From NCBI GenBank assembly GCA_000380225.1, contig KB904821.1, positions 3,111,934 through 3,154,643 on the forward strand: a stretch of 42,710 bases of DNA, given 5' to 3'. The DNA is from a filamentous cyanobacterium ESFC-1. Its GTDB lineage: Bacteria > Cyanobacteriota > Cyanobacteriia > Cyanobacteriales > Spirulinaceae. The notes beneath the pieces were generated by a model, which did no database searches, was not told the origin of the DNA, and saw only the letters and a list, made by a program, of their open reading frames with translations. A program made the position numbers and the translations under genes. Shown piece after piece: positions 27,991 through 36,118 of this stretch (within the stretch, counting starts at the first letter, position 1; every line of letters begins with the position of its first letter).

Positions 27991-29641
27991 TGTTGCCAAA
28001 GCTGGTTGTCGCTTTGGTGGCTACGGTACAGCTTTGTATGTCTTGAGTTCGGCGATCGCAAGCCCGGCTTTCGCGATCGCGCCTTCTCCGTCATCAGTCA
28101 TCAGTCATCAGTCAACAGATTTGCTAGGCAATCGGCAGTGGGCAGTGGGCAGTGGTACTGATTTGGGTCAATTAGAAATTACCAATGACCAATTACCAAT
28201 GACCAATGACCCCTTAAGGGAGGTTGAGAACCACCAAAATTTAACAACCAACAACCCCTCGAACCTTGTTCAAGTACAAACAACACCCCCCATTCCCCCA
28301 CCGCCAGGAGTCCCCAACAATCCCCCGCCGATTAGCCCCCTCAGCCCCAACGCCCCTTATACCTTGGGAGTCGGAGATGTCGTACAGGTCGATATTTTTG
28401 AAGTCCCCGAATACAGTGGCGAATACCGAGTTTTAGTGGATGGGACAGTCAACCTACCGATTATTGGCCGGGTTTTAGTCGAGAATCTCAATCTAACCGC
28501 CGCCAGCGATCGCCTCGAACAGCAATATGCCCGCTTTATCGTTGACCCGATTATCACCGTCAGCCTCATTACCGCCCGTCCTATTGATATCGTAGTCGCA
28601 GGAGAAGTCAATCGCCCCGGCACCTACAACGTCGCCCTCGACGGCGGTTCGGAGTTTCCCACTATCACCGAAGCCATCGAACTCGCCCAAGGGATCACGC
28701 GATCGGCTGATGTCGAAGAAGTCGAACTCCGCCGCACCTACCAAGACCGCGAACAAGTCTACAAAGTCGATTTGTGGGATGTTTTGCGAGGGCAGTCTAA
28801 CGCCCAAAACTTAATGCTGCGCGACGGCGATATCGTCAACATTCCCACCCTCACCGCCGTAGACCTCGACAATATTCGCCAACTTGCTGACACCAGTCTT
28901 GCCCCCGAAGTTATCGAACCCTTTGATGTGGCTGTGGTGGGGGAAGTCCTACGTCCTGGTACTTACGCGATTAACCAAGGGGGCGGCAACACCAACACCG
29001 CCGGGAACAACAACCTACCCACCCTCACCGCCGCCGTCCAACTCGCAGGCGGTATTACCCCCAAAGCTGACATTCGCAACATCACCCTGCGCCGTACAAC
29101 CCGCAATGGCGAAGAACAGTTGATCGACATCAATTTGTGGCAACTACTCAAAGAAGGCGACCTCAGCCAAGATGCCATTCTGCAACCGGGGGACACCATC
29201 ATCATTCCAGAGGCGACGGCAGTTTTACCCGAAGAACTCCCCTCTCTCACCGCCGCCAGTTTTGCCCCCAACAGCATCCGCATTAGTATTGCCGGAGAAG
29301 TGGGGAATGCCGGGGTATTTGAACTGCCCGCCAGTACCACCCTCAACCAAGCCATTCTAGCCGCAGGTGGATTCAACCCCCGCGCCCGCCGCGCTACGGT
29401 AGAGTTAATTCGGCTCAATGATGATGGCACGGTGACTCGTCAAACGATTCCCATCGATCTCGGTGCCGGGATTAACGACGACCAAAACCCATTACTGCTG
29501 AATAACGATGTAATTGTGGTCAATCGGTCGTTTATCGCCGAAAGTAGCGATTTTCTGAATTTGATACTCGGCCCTGTCACCAGTTTCTTTACTTTGCTCA
29601 ATTCACCGTTGAATTTCCTCAATATTTTCCAGCAAAATTAA
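27962..29641 (+). CDS. wza: outer-membrane polysaccharide export protein (Wza-like, SLBB domains)
   Basis: 559 residues. Residues 1-38 look like a signal peptide ending ASPAFA; there is no lipobox, unlike E. coli Wza. Residues ~43-100 are a low-complexity linker encoded by heptad DNA repeats (see findings), followed by a Pro-rich stretch. The export domain starts at YTLGVGDVVQVDIFEVPEYSG (~130). Three SLBB-type repeats follow, near 206 (VVAGEVNRPGTYNV), 320 (VVGEVLRPGTYAI) and 438 (SIAGEVGNAGVFEL). The last ~30 residues are hydrophobic/amphipathic and could insert in the outer membrane. The ATG at 27962 overlaps wzc and gives the best signal peptide. Confidence 0.94.
   Translation: MKTRLNLRANVAKAGCRFGGYGTALYVLSSAIASPAFAIAPSPSSVISHQSTDLLGNRQWAVGSGTDLGQLEITNDQLPMTNDPLREVENHQNLTTNNPSNLVQVQTTPPIPPPPGVPNNPPPISPLSPNAPYTLGVGDVVQVDIFEVPEYSGEYRVLVDGTVNLPIIGRVLVENLNLTAASDRLEQQYARFIVDPIITVSLITARPIDIVVAGEVNRPGTYNVALDGGSEFPTITEAIELAQGITRSADVEEVELRRTYQDREQVYKVDLWDVLRGQSNAQNLMLRDGDIVNIPTLTAVDLDNIRQLADTSLAPEVIEPFDVAVVGEVLRPGTYAINQGGGNTNTAGNNNLPTLTAAVQLAGGITPKADIRNITLRRTTRNGEEQLIDINLWQLLKEGDLSQDAILQPGDTIIIPEATAVLPEELPSLTAASFAPNSIRISIAGEVGNAGVFELPASTTLNQAILAAGGFNPRARRATVELIRLNDDGTVTRQTIPIDLGAGINDDQNPLLLNNDVIVVNRSFIAESSDFLNLILGPVTSFFTLLNSPLNFLNIFQQN
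28091..28211 (+). repeat. three heptad repeat tracts inside the wza coding region
   Basis: Successive 7-bp tandem tracts: TCATCAG x3 (28091-28111), GGCAGTG x3 (28134-28154) and ACCAATG/ACCAATT x4 (28181-28208). The same heptamers are intergenic elsewhere in the window. Here all are translated, and the frame stays open through them because three heptads make seven codons. Confidence 0.9.
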
Positions 29642-29646
29642 TCTTA

Positions 29647-29728
29647 GGCAATAGGCAGTAGGCAGTAGGCAGTAGTAGGTTGGGTAGAACGAAGTGAAAC
29701 CCAACAACCAACAACTAACAACCAACAA
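29647..29728. repeat. heptad repeats between wza and the GTPase gene
   Basis: GGCARTA x4 (29647-29674), then a short inverted motif (GGTTGGGT ... AACCCAAC), then CYAACAA x4 (29701-29728). They fill almost the whole 95-bp spacer up to 8 bp before the next ATG, so they also form its 5' untranslated region and leave no recognisable ribosome site. Confidence 0.9.
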
Positions 29729-29736
29729 CAAAATAA

Positions 29737-31380
29737 ATGCGTTTTGCTCGGCTTCTAACCTTAATTGTGGGCATCAGTTTCATTTTGGGACTGATGTTAT
29801 GGTTGATCAATTCGCTGTATCGGCTGTATATTCAGGTTTCCTTTACAGCTCCATTTTTAGCTAATATTCTGCTCATCTTGCTGATTATTGTGTTGGGGCT
29901 GTTGATTGCGGCGTTTATTTATTATTTCAATCTGTTTTCTCTGGGTAAGTCCCCGCGCAATGCTCGTAAACGGCGGCGCATCACCACTCGACTCCCCGAA
30001 CAAAAAGCCGAAGCGGCCCAAGTGAATTTGCAAGCGGTTCGTCAGCAAGTGACGCAAATTCAAGATCGGGTATCTCAAGAGGCTTTGTTAGCGCGATCGC
30101 AAGCCATCGAATCAACCCTCAATCGTGGGGAGTTGCGAGTGGTTGTCTTCGGGACGGGATCGGCGGGTAAAACCTCGGTGGTAAATAGTGTATTAGGGGA
30201 AATGGTGGGGGAAGTGAACCCCAGTATGGGAACAACTCAAGTCGGGGAAACCTACAGCTTGCAACTCCCCGGTTTAAATCGCCAAATTCTGATTACCGAC
30301 ACTCCCGGTATTTTAGAAGCAGGAGTGGCCGGGACGCAACGGGAAGAATTAGCCCGCGAACTGGCGACCAGCGCCGATTTATTGCTGTTTGTGGTGGATA
30401 ATGACCTACGGCAGTCGGAATACGAACCCCTGGGACGTTTGGCGCAAATGGGCAAGCGATCGCTCCTGATTCTCAATAAATGCGACCTCTATACCGATCG
30501 CGATCGCAAGACAATCTTAGCTCGTTTGCGCGAAGTCGTCCGCAACTTTATCGCCGAAGCCGATATTATCGCCATTAGTGCCAACCCCCAACCCGCCACC
30601 CTTGACACCGGGGAAATTGTCCAACCCGACCCGAATATATTGCCTCTAATTAAGCGTTTAGCGGCGGTTCTACGGGCGGAAGGGGAAGATTTGGTAGCAG
30701 ACAACATTTTGCTGCAATCACAGCGCTTAGGGGACGAAGCCCGGCGACTGATCGACAAGCAACGCCGCCGTCAAGCCGATAAAATTATCGACCGCTATCA
30801 GTGGATTGGGGCTGGGGTGATTGCCGTGACTCCTGTTCCAGTTGTGGATATTTTGGCAACGGCGGCGGTGAATGCCCAAATGGTGGTAGAACTCGGTAAA
30901 ATCTACGGGATAGATTTAGATATGGAAAGTGGGCGCGAGTTAGCCCTTTCTCTCGGTCGTACTTTGGTTAGTTTGGGCATTGTTAAAGGGGCCGTTCAAC
31001 TCCTCGCAACAGCCCTACAATTCACCGTCGCGACTTATCTGATCGGGAAAGCGGTACAAGGGGTAACGGCGGCTTATTTAACGCGCATTGCGGGTAAAAG
31101 CTTTGTGGAATACTTCCGACAAGATCAAGACTGGGGAGATGGTGGGATGACGGAAGTCGTGCAGCGACAATTCCGTTTAGTCCAGAAAGAGGAGTTTATG
31201 AAAGCCTTTGTCAAAGACGCGATCGCCCGTGTTGTCGAACCCCTTAAAGAATCCCTACAAGAAGAAGAATTAGAGTTAGAAGAACCCGAAATTATCCAAG
31301 GCGAATTTGCCCCCCTCCCCCAAGAACAAGAAGATGATGACGACTGGAATGCCCCTCCCCGTCGCCAAGATACTTGGTAA
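29737..31380 (+). CDS. membrane-anchored Era-like GTPase with DUF697 domain
   Basis: 547 residues. Two N-terminal membrane helices (about 7-29 and 38-65) are followed by a basic segment (ARKRRRITTR) and a predicted coiled coil. The G domain has G1 GTGSAGKTS, G3 DTPG, G4 NKCD and G5-like ISAN. A hydrophobic DUF697/YcjF-like domain follows (AVTPVPVVDILATAAVNAQMVVELGKIYG), and the C-terminus is strongly acidic. Such proteins are common in cyanobacteria; their function is not established. Envelope or membrane-trafficking roles are only guesses. It lies 95 bp after wza and converges with urtE. Confidence 0.88.
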   Translation: MRFARLLTLIVGISFILGLMLWLINSLYRLYIQVSFTAPFLANILLILLIIVLGLLIAAFIYYFNLFSLGKSPRNARKRRRITTRLPEQKAEAAQVNLQAVRQQVTQIQDRVSQEALLARSQAIESTLNRGELRVVVFGTGSAGKTSVVNSVLGEMVGEVNPSMGTTQVGETYSLQLPGLNRQILITDTPGILEAGVAGTQREELARELATSADLLLFVVDNDLRQSEYEPLGRLAQMGKRSLLILNKCDLYTDRDRKTILARLREVVRNFIAEADIIAISANPQPATLDTGEIVQPDPNILPLIKRLAAVLRAEGEDLVADNILLQSQRLGDEARRLIDKQRRRQADKIIDRYQWIGAGVIAVTPVPVVDILATAAVNAQMVVELGKIYGIDLDMESGRELALSLGRTLVSLGIVKGAVQLLATALQFTVATYLIGKAVQGVTAAYLTRIAGKSFVEYFRQDQDWGDGGMTEVVQRQFRLVQKEEFMKAFVKDAIARVVEPLKESLQEEELELEEPEIIQGEFAPLPQEQEDDDDWNAPPRRQDTW

Positions 31381-31406
31381 TCTTACGGAAAGTCTTTCAG
31401 GGCTTG

Positions 31407-32162
31407 CTACACCGCCAAGAAACGCTGAATCACCTCTTGACTCAACTCGCTAGTTTCCCCAGAAGCCACAATGCCGCCTTTTTGCATCGCGTAGTAATAA
31501 TCCGCTTGTCGGACAAAATGTAAATGTTGTTCGACTAGCAACACCGAGATACCCGTCGCTTCGATAATGCGCCGCACCGCCGCTTCAATTTCCAGGATAA
31601 TCGAGGGCTGAATCCCCTCTGTGGGTTCATCGAGGACTAATAGCTGCGGTTTCCCCATCAAAGCCCGCGCGATCGCGAGTTGCTGCTGTTGTCCTCCACT
31701 CAAATCGCCCCCCATCCGAGACAGCATGGTTTTGAGGACAGGGAATAACTCAAAAATTTCTTCAGGAATCTCGCTGCTACGACCGCGACCTTCCGGGAGG
31801 GCTTCGAGTCCCAAAAGCAGGTTTTCACGCACCGTCACGCGGGGAATCACCTCGCGACCTTGGGGGACGTAACCAATTCCCAGACGCGCTCGTTTATGGG
31901 AAGGTAGATCGGTAATGTCCCTATCTCTAAAAATAATCCGACCCGATCGCGGTTTCAGCAATCCCGTCAGGGTTTTAAGCATCGTCGTTTTCCCCACCCC
32001 ATTCCGACCAATCAGACAGATCATTTTCCCTTTATTCACATTAAAATCCACATTCCGCAAAATGTGACTTTCACCGTAATAGACATTTAACCCCTGGATT
32101 TGCAGCATTAAAGGGTTAGGATCGCTTTCGGCTATTGGTTTAGCTGTGTCAATTTGGGTCAT
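31407..32162 (-). CDS. urtE: urea ABC transporter ATP-binding protein UrtE
   Basis: 251 residues of the LivF/UrtE class: Walker A LIGRNGVGKTTMLKTL, Q-loop GIGYVPQGREVIPRVTVRENL, signature LSGGQQQQLAIARAL, Walker B LLVLDEPTEGIQPSI and H-loop EQH. The sequence LNVYYGESHILRNVDF is characteristic of UrtE. The ATG at 32162 is used; an internal ATG at 32108 (MLQIQGL) is a credible alternative. It is the last gene of the urt operon, separated from urtD by 184 bp of repeats and convergent with the GTPase gene (26 bp apart). Confidence 0.96.
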   Translation of the reverse strand: MTQIDTAKPIAESDPNPLMLQIQGLNVYYGESHILRNVDFNVNKGKMICLIGRNGVGKTTMLKTLTGLLKPRSGRIIFRDRDITDLPSHKRARLGIGYVPQGREVIPRVTVRENLLLGLEALPEGRGRSSEIPEEIFELFPVLKTMLSRMGGDLSGGQQQQLAIARALMGKPQLLVLDEPTEGIQPSIILEIEAAVRRIIEATGISVLLVEQHLHFVRQADYYYAMQKGGIVASGETSELSQEVIQRFLAV

Positions 32163-32189
32163 TTTTTATTATTTATTATTGGTTTGTAG

Positions 32190-32340
32190 TAAGGGATGAG
32201 CGCCCTTATCCGGGTTATTAGTTATTGGTTATTAGTTATTGGTTATTTGTTACCCCGACAATCCCTTAATTGTTAATTGGTAATTGGTAATTGGTAATTG
32301 CTTCCCCCTCCCCCCACTGCCCACTGCCCACTGCCTACTG
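32190..32340. repeat. hairpin and heptad repeats between urtD and urtE
   Basis: TAAGGG/CCCTTA hairpin at 32190-32208, then GTTATTR-type heptads x5 (32214-32248), TAATTGN x5 (32267-32301), and CCCACTG x3 plus CCTACTG (32313-32340). Three different heptamer families are stacked in one 184-bp operon spacer. Confidence 0.9.
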
Positions 32341-32346
32341 CCTCAA

Positions 32347-33093
32347 TCAAACTTCCTCCGACCCCAAATACACCTCAATCACGCGGGGGTCATTTTGCAC
32401 CTCATCCATCGTCCCCTCACACAACACAGACCCCTGATGCAAAACCGTCACCTTCCGGGCAATTTGCCGAACAAACTCCATATCGTGTTCGATGACAATA
32501 ATCGAGTGACTTTCCGCCAACGCAATCAGCAAAGAACCGACATTTTCCGTTTCCTCGTCTGTTAATCCCGCCACAGGCTCATCGACTAGCAACAAATCGG
32601 GGGATTGCGCCACCAGCATCCCAATTTCGAGCCGTTGCTTCTCCCCGTGAGACAGTAAGGCCGCTTTTAATTCCGCTTTGGGAAACAAACCAATAGTTTC
32701 GAGTAAGCCCGCTACATTGCGCTTGTCGCTACTCGAAGGCTTGCTGAAAAAGGTCTTCAAGACACTTTTGCTGCGATTGCAAGCCAAATCCAGGTTTTCG
32801 CGGACGGTGAGATTCAGATAAACGCGGGGAGTCTGGAATTTGCGACCAATACCTAAACGGGCTACTTTATGCTCCGATTGTCCGAGAAGACTGCGGCCTT
32901 GAAAATATACTCGGCCTTCGGTGGGTTGAGTTTTGCCTGTAATGATATCGAGAAAGGTGGTTTTACCTGCACCGTTGGGGCCGATAATCGTGCGTAACTC
33001 TCCCGCTTCCATGCTGAAATTGAGGTTATTAATGGCTTTAAAACCATCAAAACTCACGGTGAGATTTTCGATTTCGAGAATGTTATTACCCAT
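32347..33093 (-). CDS. urtD: urea ABC transporter ATP-binding protein UrtD
   Basis: 248 residues of the LivG/UrtD class: Walker A IIGPNGAGKTTFLDIITG, signature LSHGEKQRLEIGMLVAQ (the S-H-G-E form typical of UrtD), Walker B LLLVDEPVAGLTDEE and H-loop VIEHDMEFV. It energises uptake with UrtE. The ATG is 3 bp after the urtC stop, the only tight junction in this operon. Confidence 0.97.
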   Translation of the reverse strand: MGNNILEIENLTVSFDGFKAINNLNFSMEAGELRTIIGPNGAGKTTFLDIITGKTQPTEGRVYFQGRSLLGQSEHKVARLGIGRKFQTPRVYLNLTVRENLDLACNRSKSVLKTFFSKPSSSDKRNVAGLLETIGLFPKAELKAALLSHGEKQRLEIGMLVAQSPDLLLVDEPVAGLTDEETENVGSLLIALAESHSIIVIEHDMEFVRQIARKVTVLHQGSVLCEGTMDEVQNDPRVIEVYLGSEEV

Positions 33094-33096
33094 AAT

Positions 33097-34266
33097 TTAA
33101 TGCTCGATTTCTTGTCTTTCTTTTTGAATATCGGGGTCTTTGTCGATAGCGGGATAACCGATTAGTTTTTCTTGCAATCCCAGGAGCGATCGCGCACTAT
33201 CTAACCAGGTCTTGAACCAACCGACCAAACCATCCGGTAATACCGTCACCACCAGTAAGAATAAAGCCCCTTGGAAAAAGAGCCACACCTCGGCAAATTG
33301 TTCGCTGAGGAAAGTTTGAGCAAAGTTAACCACCAATGCCCCAATAATCGCACCGATGAGCGTACCGCGACCCCCCACTGCTACCCAAATCACCATTTCA
33401 ATCGAGAAAGCAACCTCCATGATATTCGGGGTAATAATGCCCGTCTGCGGCACATAAAGCGCCCCTGCAACCCCCGCGATCGCGCCAGAAAGGGCAAACA
33501 CCAAAGTTTTAAATTCTGTGGGGTTGTAGCCCGTAAAACGGACGCGGGTTTCATCATCCCGAATCGCAATCAATGCCCGTCCTAAACGCCCACTCGTCAG
33601 CCAACGACAAAGGGCATAAGTTAACAACAAAAATATAATCGTTAACTCATAAAAGGTAATTTGAGCTTGGGGCGAATTGACCACCATCCCGAAGAAAAAA
33701 TCTTGGTCAGTTTTCAGGCCATTCGTGCCGTTAATCCATTCTTGTTGACCGTTGAAAACATTAAAAAATACCAGTAATGCCGCTTGGGTCAAAATGGAAA
33801 AATACACCCCCCGAATCCGATTCCGAAACACCAAATAGCCAAAAATTCCCGCCACCAAACTCGGAATCAAAACAACAGCAATTAAGGTTACCGGAAACGA
33901 GAAAAAGGGCTGCCAAAACCACGGTAATTGATCTACCCCATACAGGGTAAAAAACTCTGGCATTGGGCCTTCCGGGCCATTCAGTTTCAGGTACATCGCA
34001 ATCCCATAACCCCCTAGGGCAAAAAAGATGCCATGTCCTAAACTCAGTAACCCCGTATAACCCCAGATTAAATCAATCCCTAAAGCGACAATTGCTAAAG
34101 CTAGAAAACGCCCCAAAAGTTTCAAGCGAAAAGTAGGTAAAGCCAGAGGCATTACCACCGCTAAAATAATTAAAATAGCGACAATAATACCAATTTCAAT
34201 CATCAGCTTTTTACGCCGTTCTTGCTTGGGATTGCGATATTCACTAATAAATATGGGTTCAGTCAT
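33097..34266 (-). CDS. urtC: urea ABC transporter permease UrtC
   Basis: 389 residues, LivM-type permease with about ten membrane helices. GLLSLGHGIFFALGGYGIAMYLKLNG and VAVGGRGTLIGAIIGALVVN are conserved UrtC/LivM segments. A charged N-terminus (NPKQERRKK) precedes TM1, and a charged tail follows the last helix. It forms the inner-membrane channel with UrtB and binds UrtD/UrtE on the cytoplasmic side. Confidence 0.96.
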   Translation of the reverse strand: MTEPIFISEYRNPKQERRKKLMIEIGIIVAILIILAVVMPLALPTFRLKLLGRFLALAIVALGIDLIWGYTGLLSLGHGIFFALGGYGIAMYLKLNGPEGPMPEFFTLYGVDQLPWFWQPFFSFPVTLIAVVLIPSLVAGIFGYLVFRNRIRGVYFSILTQAALLVFFNVFNGQQEWINGTNGLKTDQDFFFGMVVNSPQAQITFYELTIIFLLLTYALCRWLTSGRLGRALIAIRDDETRVRFTGYNPTEFKTLVFALSGAIAGVAGALYVPQTGIITPNIMEVAFSIEMVIWVAVGGRGTLIGAIIGALVVNFAQTFLSEQFAEVWLFFQGALFLLVVTVLPDGLVGWFKTWLDSARSLLGLQEKLIGYPAIDKDPDIQKERQEIEH

Positions 34267-34768
34267 GAAATTTACTCAAAAAGATTAACTATAAAATGTC
34301 TAAACATAATTTCTTGGGTGAGTAGTAGGGTGGGCATCGCCCACCATTACTAATATCTAAATTGTTACCTGATATTTTGAAACAAAAACCTTGAAAGCTA
34401 GAGCTATATCTCTCAACTTAATCTACGAAATACAACATTTAAGATGGTGGGCATTGCCCACCCTACATCTGCTACATTCCCCCAACAACTAACAACCAAC
34501 AAGCGCCGAGACCCCGCGTCGCCGGAAGACGAGCGACCCCGCGTCGCCGTAAGACGAGCGACCCCGCGTCGCCGTAAGGCGCAAGGGAATGCGCGAGTAG
34601 CAAGGGAATGCGCGAGTAGCAAGGGAATGCGCGAGTAGCAAGGGAATGCGCGAGTAGCACCTTGTAGCTCGGCAAGACACCAATAACAAAAACCAGTAAA
34701 TTATTGGGTAAACGTTCTACTTAAGTGCTAATAACTGATGACTGATGACTGATGACTGGTCACTGAAA
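34267..34768. repeat. 502-bp repeat-filled spacer between urtB and urtC
   Basis: No gene. Contents: GGTGGGC-N3-GCCCACC hairpins at 34329-34345 and 34446-34462; two and a partial copy of a 25-bp unit beginning ACCCCGCGTCGCCG (34511-34578); four identical 19-bp units CAAGGGAATGCGCGAGTAG (34582-34657); a 47-bp degenerate repeat (34688-34734) also seen near 41141; and ACTGATG x3 (34734-34754). Short open frames here translate repeats only. Confidence 0.9.
34582..34657. repeat. four perfect copies of a 19-bp minisatellite
   Basis: Direct reading gives CAAGGGAATGCGCGAGTAG four times without a mismatch, immediately after the 25-bp repeat block. Perfect identity suggests recent expansion and likely length variation between strains. 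Confidence 0.95.
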
Positions 34769-36118
34769 TTACATTTCCGCCGTCCGTCCTTTCGGGGCAA
34801 AAATCCCGGCTGGTTTGAATTGTAAGAAAGCAATAATCAGCGCAAATACCATCACTTTTGCCATACTTGCGGTTGCAAAGAACATAAAGAAATCCACAAT
34901 CGGTTGCAACGCTTCAACATCTGGGGGAATCAAGAAAGCCAGCGTTCCTGAACCGAGTAAAAAGGTTAAAATCCCGATGGCCATGGCGGCAATAATTGTG
35001 CCGAATAAGTTACCGACACCACCAACAACCACCACCATAAACGTATCGACAATGTAGTTTTGTCCGGTATTTGGCCCCACTGAACCGAGGAGGGTAATCG
35101 CACAACCGGCTATCCCGGCTAACCCCGAACCGAGAGCAAACGTCAGCGCGTCTACTTTTTCGGTGGGAATCCCCAAACAAGCGCTCATGCTGCGGTTTTG
35201 GGTGACAGAGCGAATGCGTAAGCCCCAGTTGGATTTGTTGAGAAACCAATAGGTTCCGAGCAAACAGAGAATCGTGAGGATAATAATAAAAATGCGGCTC
35301 ATAGGAATTTGAAAGCCGCTATCACCGAGGGGAATGCCTCCTTGTAACCATTGCGGGGCGGTGACATCGACGTTACGAGCGCTAAACCAAGGCTTAGTCA
35401 AGGCTGTACTTTCCCCTTGAGTAATGAGTATACCAACGGCGGTTGCGATCGCGCCCGAAACTAGAATATTAATTTCGAGCAACCAATTTTGTATAATTTG
35501 AGGCGTAGCGTTGCGAACCCCCGACCATTTCGGCACAAATACTACCGCAAACAAGGGTAAACCGATAAACCAGCCCAAATTGCCAGCAATTGCCACCAAC
35601 AGCCAACTCGCCACCAAAACTTCAGCCGCGATGCGCGTCCCTAAAATACCGGGGGCTACGGCTTCCCAGTCAATCCGACGGCCAAAGGTGCGTAACGCCC
35701 ACTGAGTCCCAAAAAATAAAACACAAAAAACCGCCAAACCAATTGCCATCACCCAATTCCCACTGCGGACTATCTGACGCAGCAGCAAACTCACCCCCCA
35801 AGTCGCCAGCAGGGTTTCTAGGGGTCTTCCGTAGAGAAAGCGAATTACCCCTCGTTCTAAAACCAACCCCATAATCGCCGCAACCACAAAGGCGACGGGT
35901 AACGCCGCAAAAACATAAAAATTTGTCCAGGGTTCTCCCAAGGGCTTAAAAATATTCTGTACCACAAAGGTTGCATAAGCCCCCAGCATCATTAACTCAC
36001 CGTGAGCGAGGTTAATTACCCCCATCAAACCAAAGACAATGGCTAGTCCTAATGCTGCCAGCAACAAGACTGAACCAATGCCAATACCATCAAAAATCCC
36101 TTGAACGAGTGGTAACAC
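34769..36118 (-). CDS. urtB: urea ABC transporter permease UrtB
   Basis: 449 residues, LivH-type permease. Conserved parts: ALGLAIVFGLMGVINLAHGELMMLGAY near the N-terminus, RPLETLLATWGVSLLLRQIVR, and SGLAGIAGCAITLLGSVGPNTGQNYIVDTFMVVVVGGVGNLFG. Between LLRQIVR (~113) and the NVDVTAPQWL region (~235) lie over 100 residues with extra hydrophobic segments, making it longer than compact LivH proteins; I cannot say how many cyanobacterial UrtB proteins share this. Start is GTG at 36118. It is separated by repeat-rich spacers from both urtA (571 bp) and urtC (502 bp). Confidence 0.95.
   Translation of the reverse strand: MLPLVQGIFDGIGIGSVLLLAALGLAIVFGLMGVINLAHGELMMLGAYATFVVQNIFKPLGEPWTNFYVFAALPVAFVVAAIMGLVLERGVIRFLYGRPLETLLATWGVSLLLRQIVRSGNWVMAIGLAVFCVLFFGTQWALRTFGRRIDWEAVAPGILGTRIAAEVLVASWLLVAIAGNLGWFIGLPLFAVVFVPKWSGVRNATPQIIQNWLLEINILVSGAIATAVGILITQGESTALTKPWFSARNVDVTAPQWLQGGIPLGDSGFQIPMSRIFIIILTILCLLGTYWFLNKSNWGLRIRSVTQNRSMSACLGIPTEKVDALTFALGSGLAGIAGCAITLLGSVGPNTGQNYIVDTFMVVVVGGVGNLFGTIIAAMAIGILTFLLGSGTLAFLIPPDVEALQPIVDFFMFFATASMAKVMVFALIIAFLQFKPAGIFAPKGRTAEM

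Noticed and set aside
34511-34657. Possible CRISPR array
   Set aside because: Repeats are directly tandem with no unique spacers, and no cas genes are present.
34413-34689. Several short frames on both strands with RAFPCYSR-type repeats
   Set aside because: They translate the 19-bp and 25-bp minisatellites and have no homology or ribosome site.
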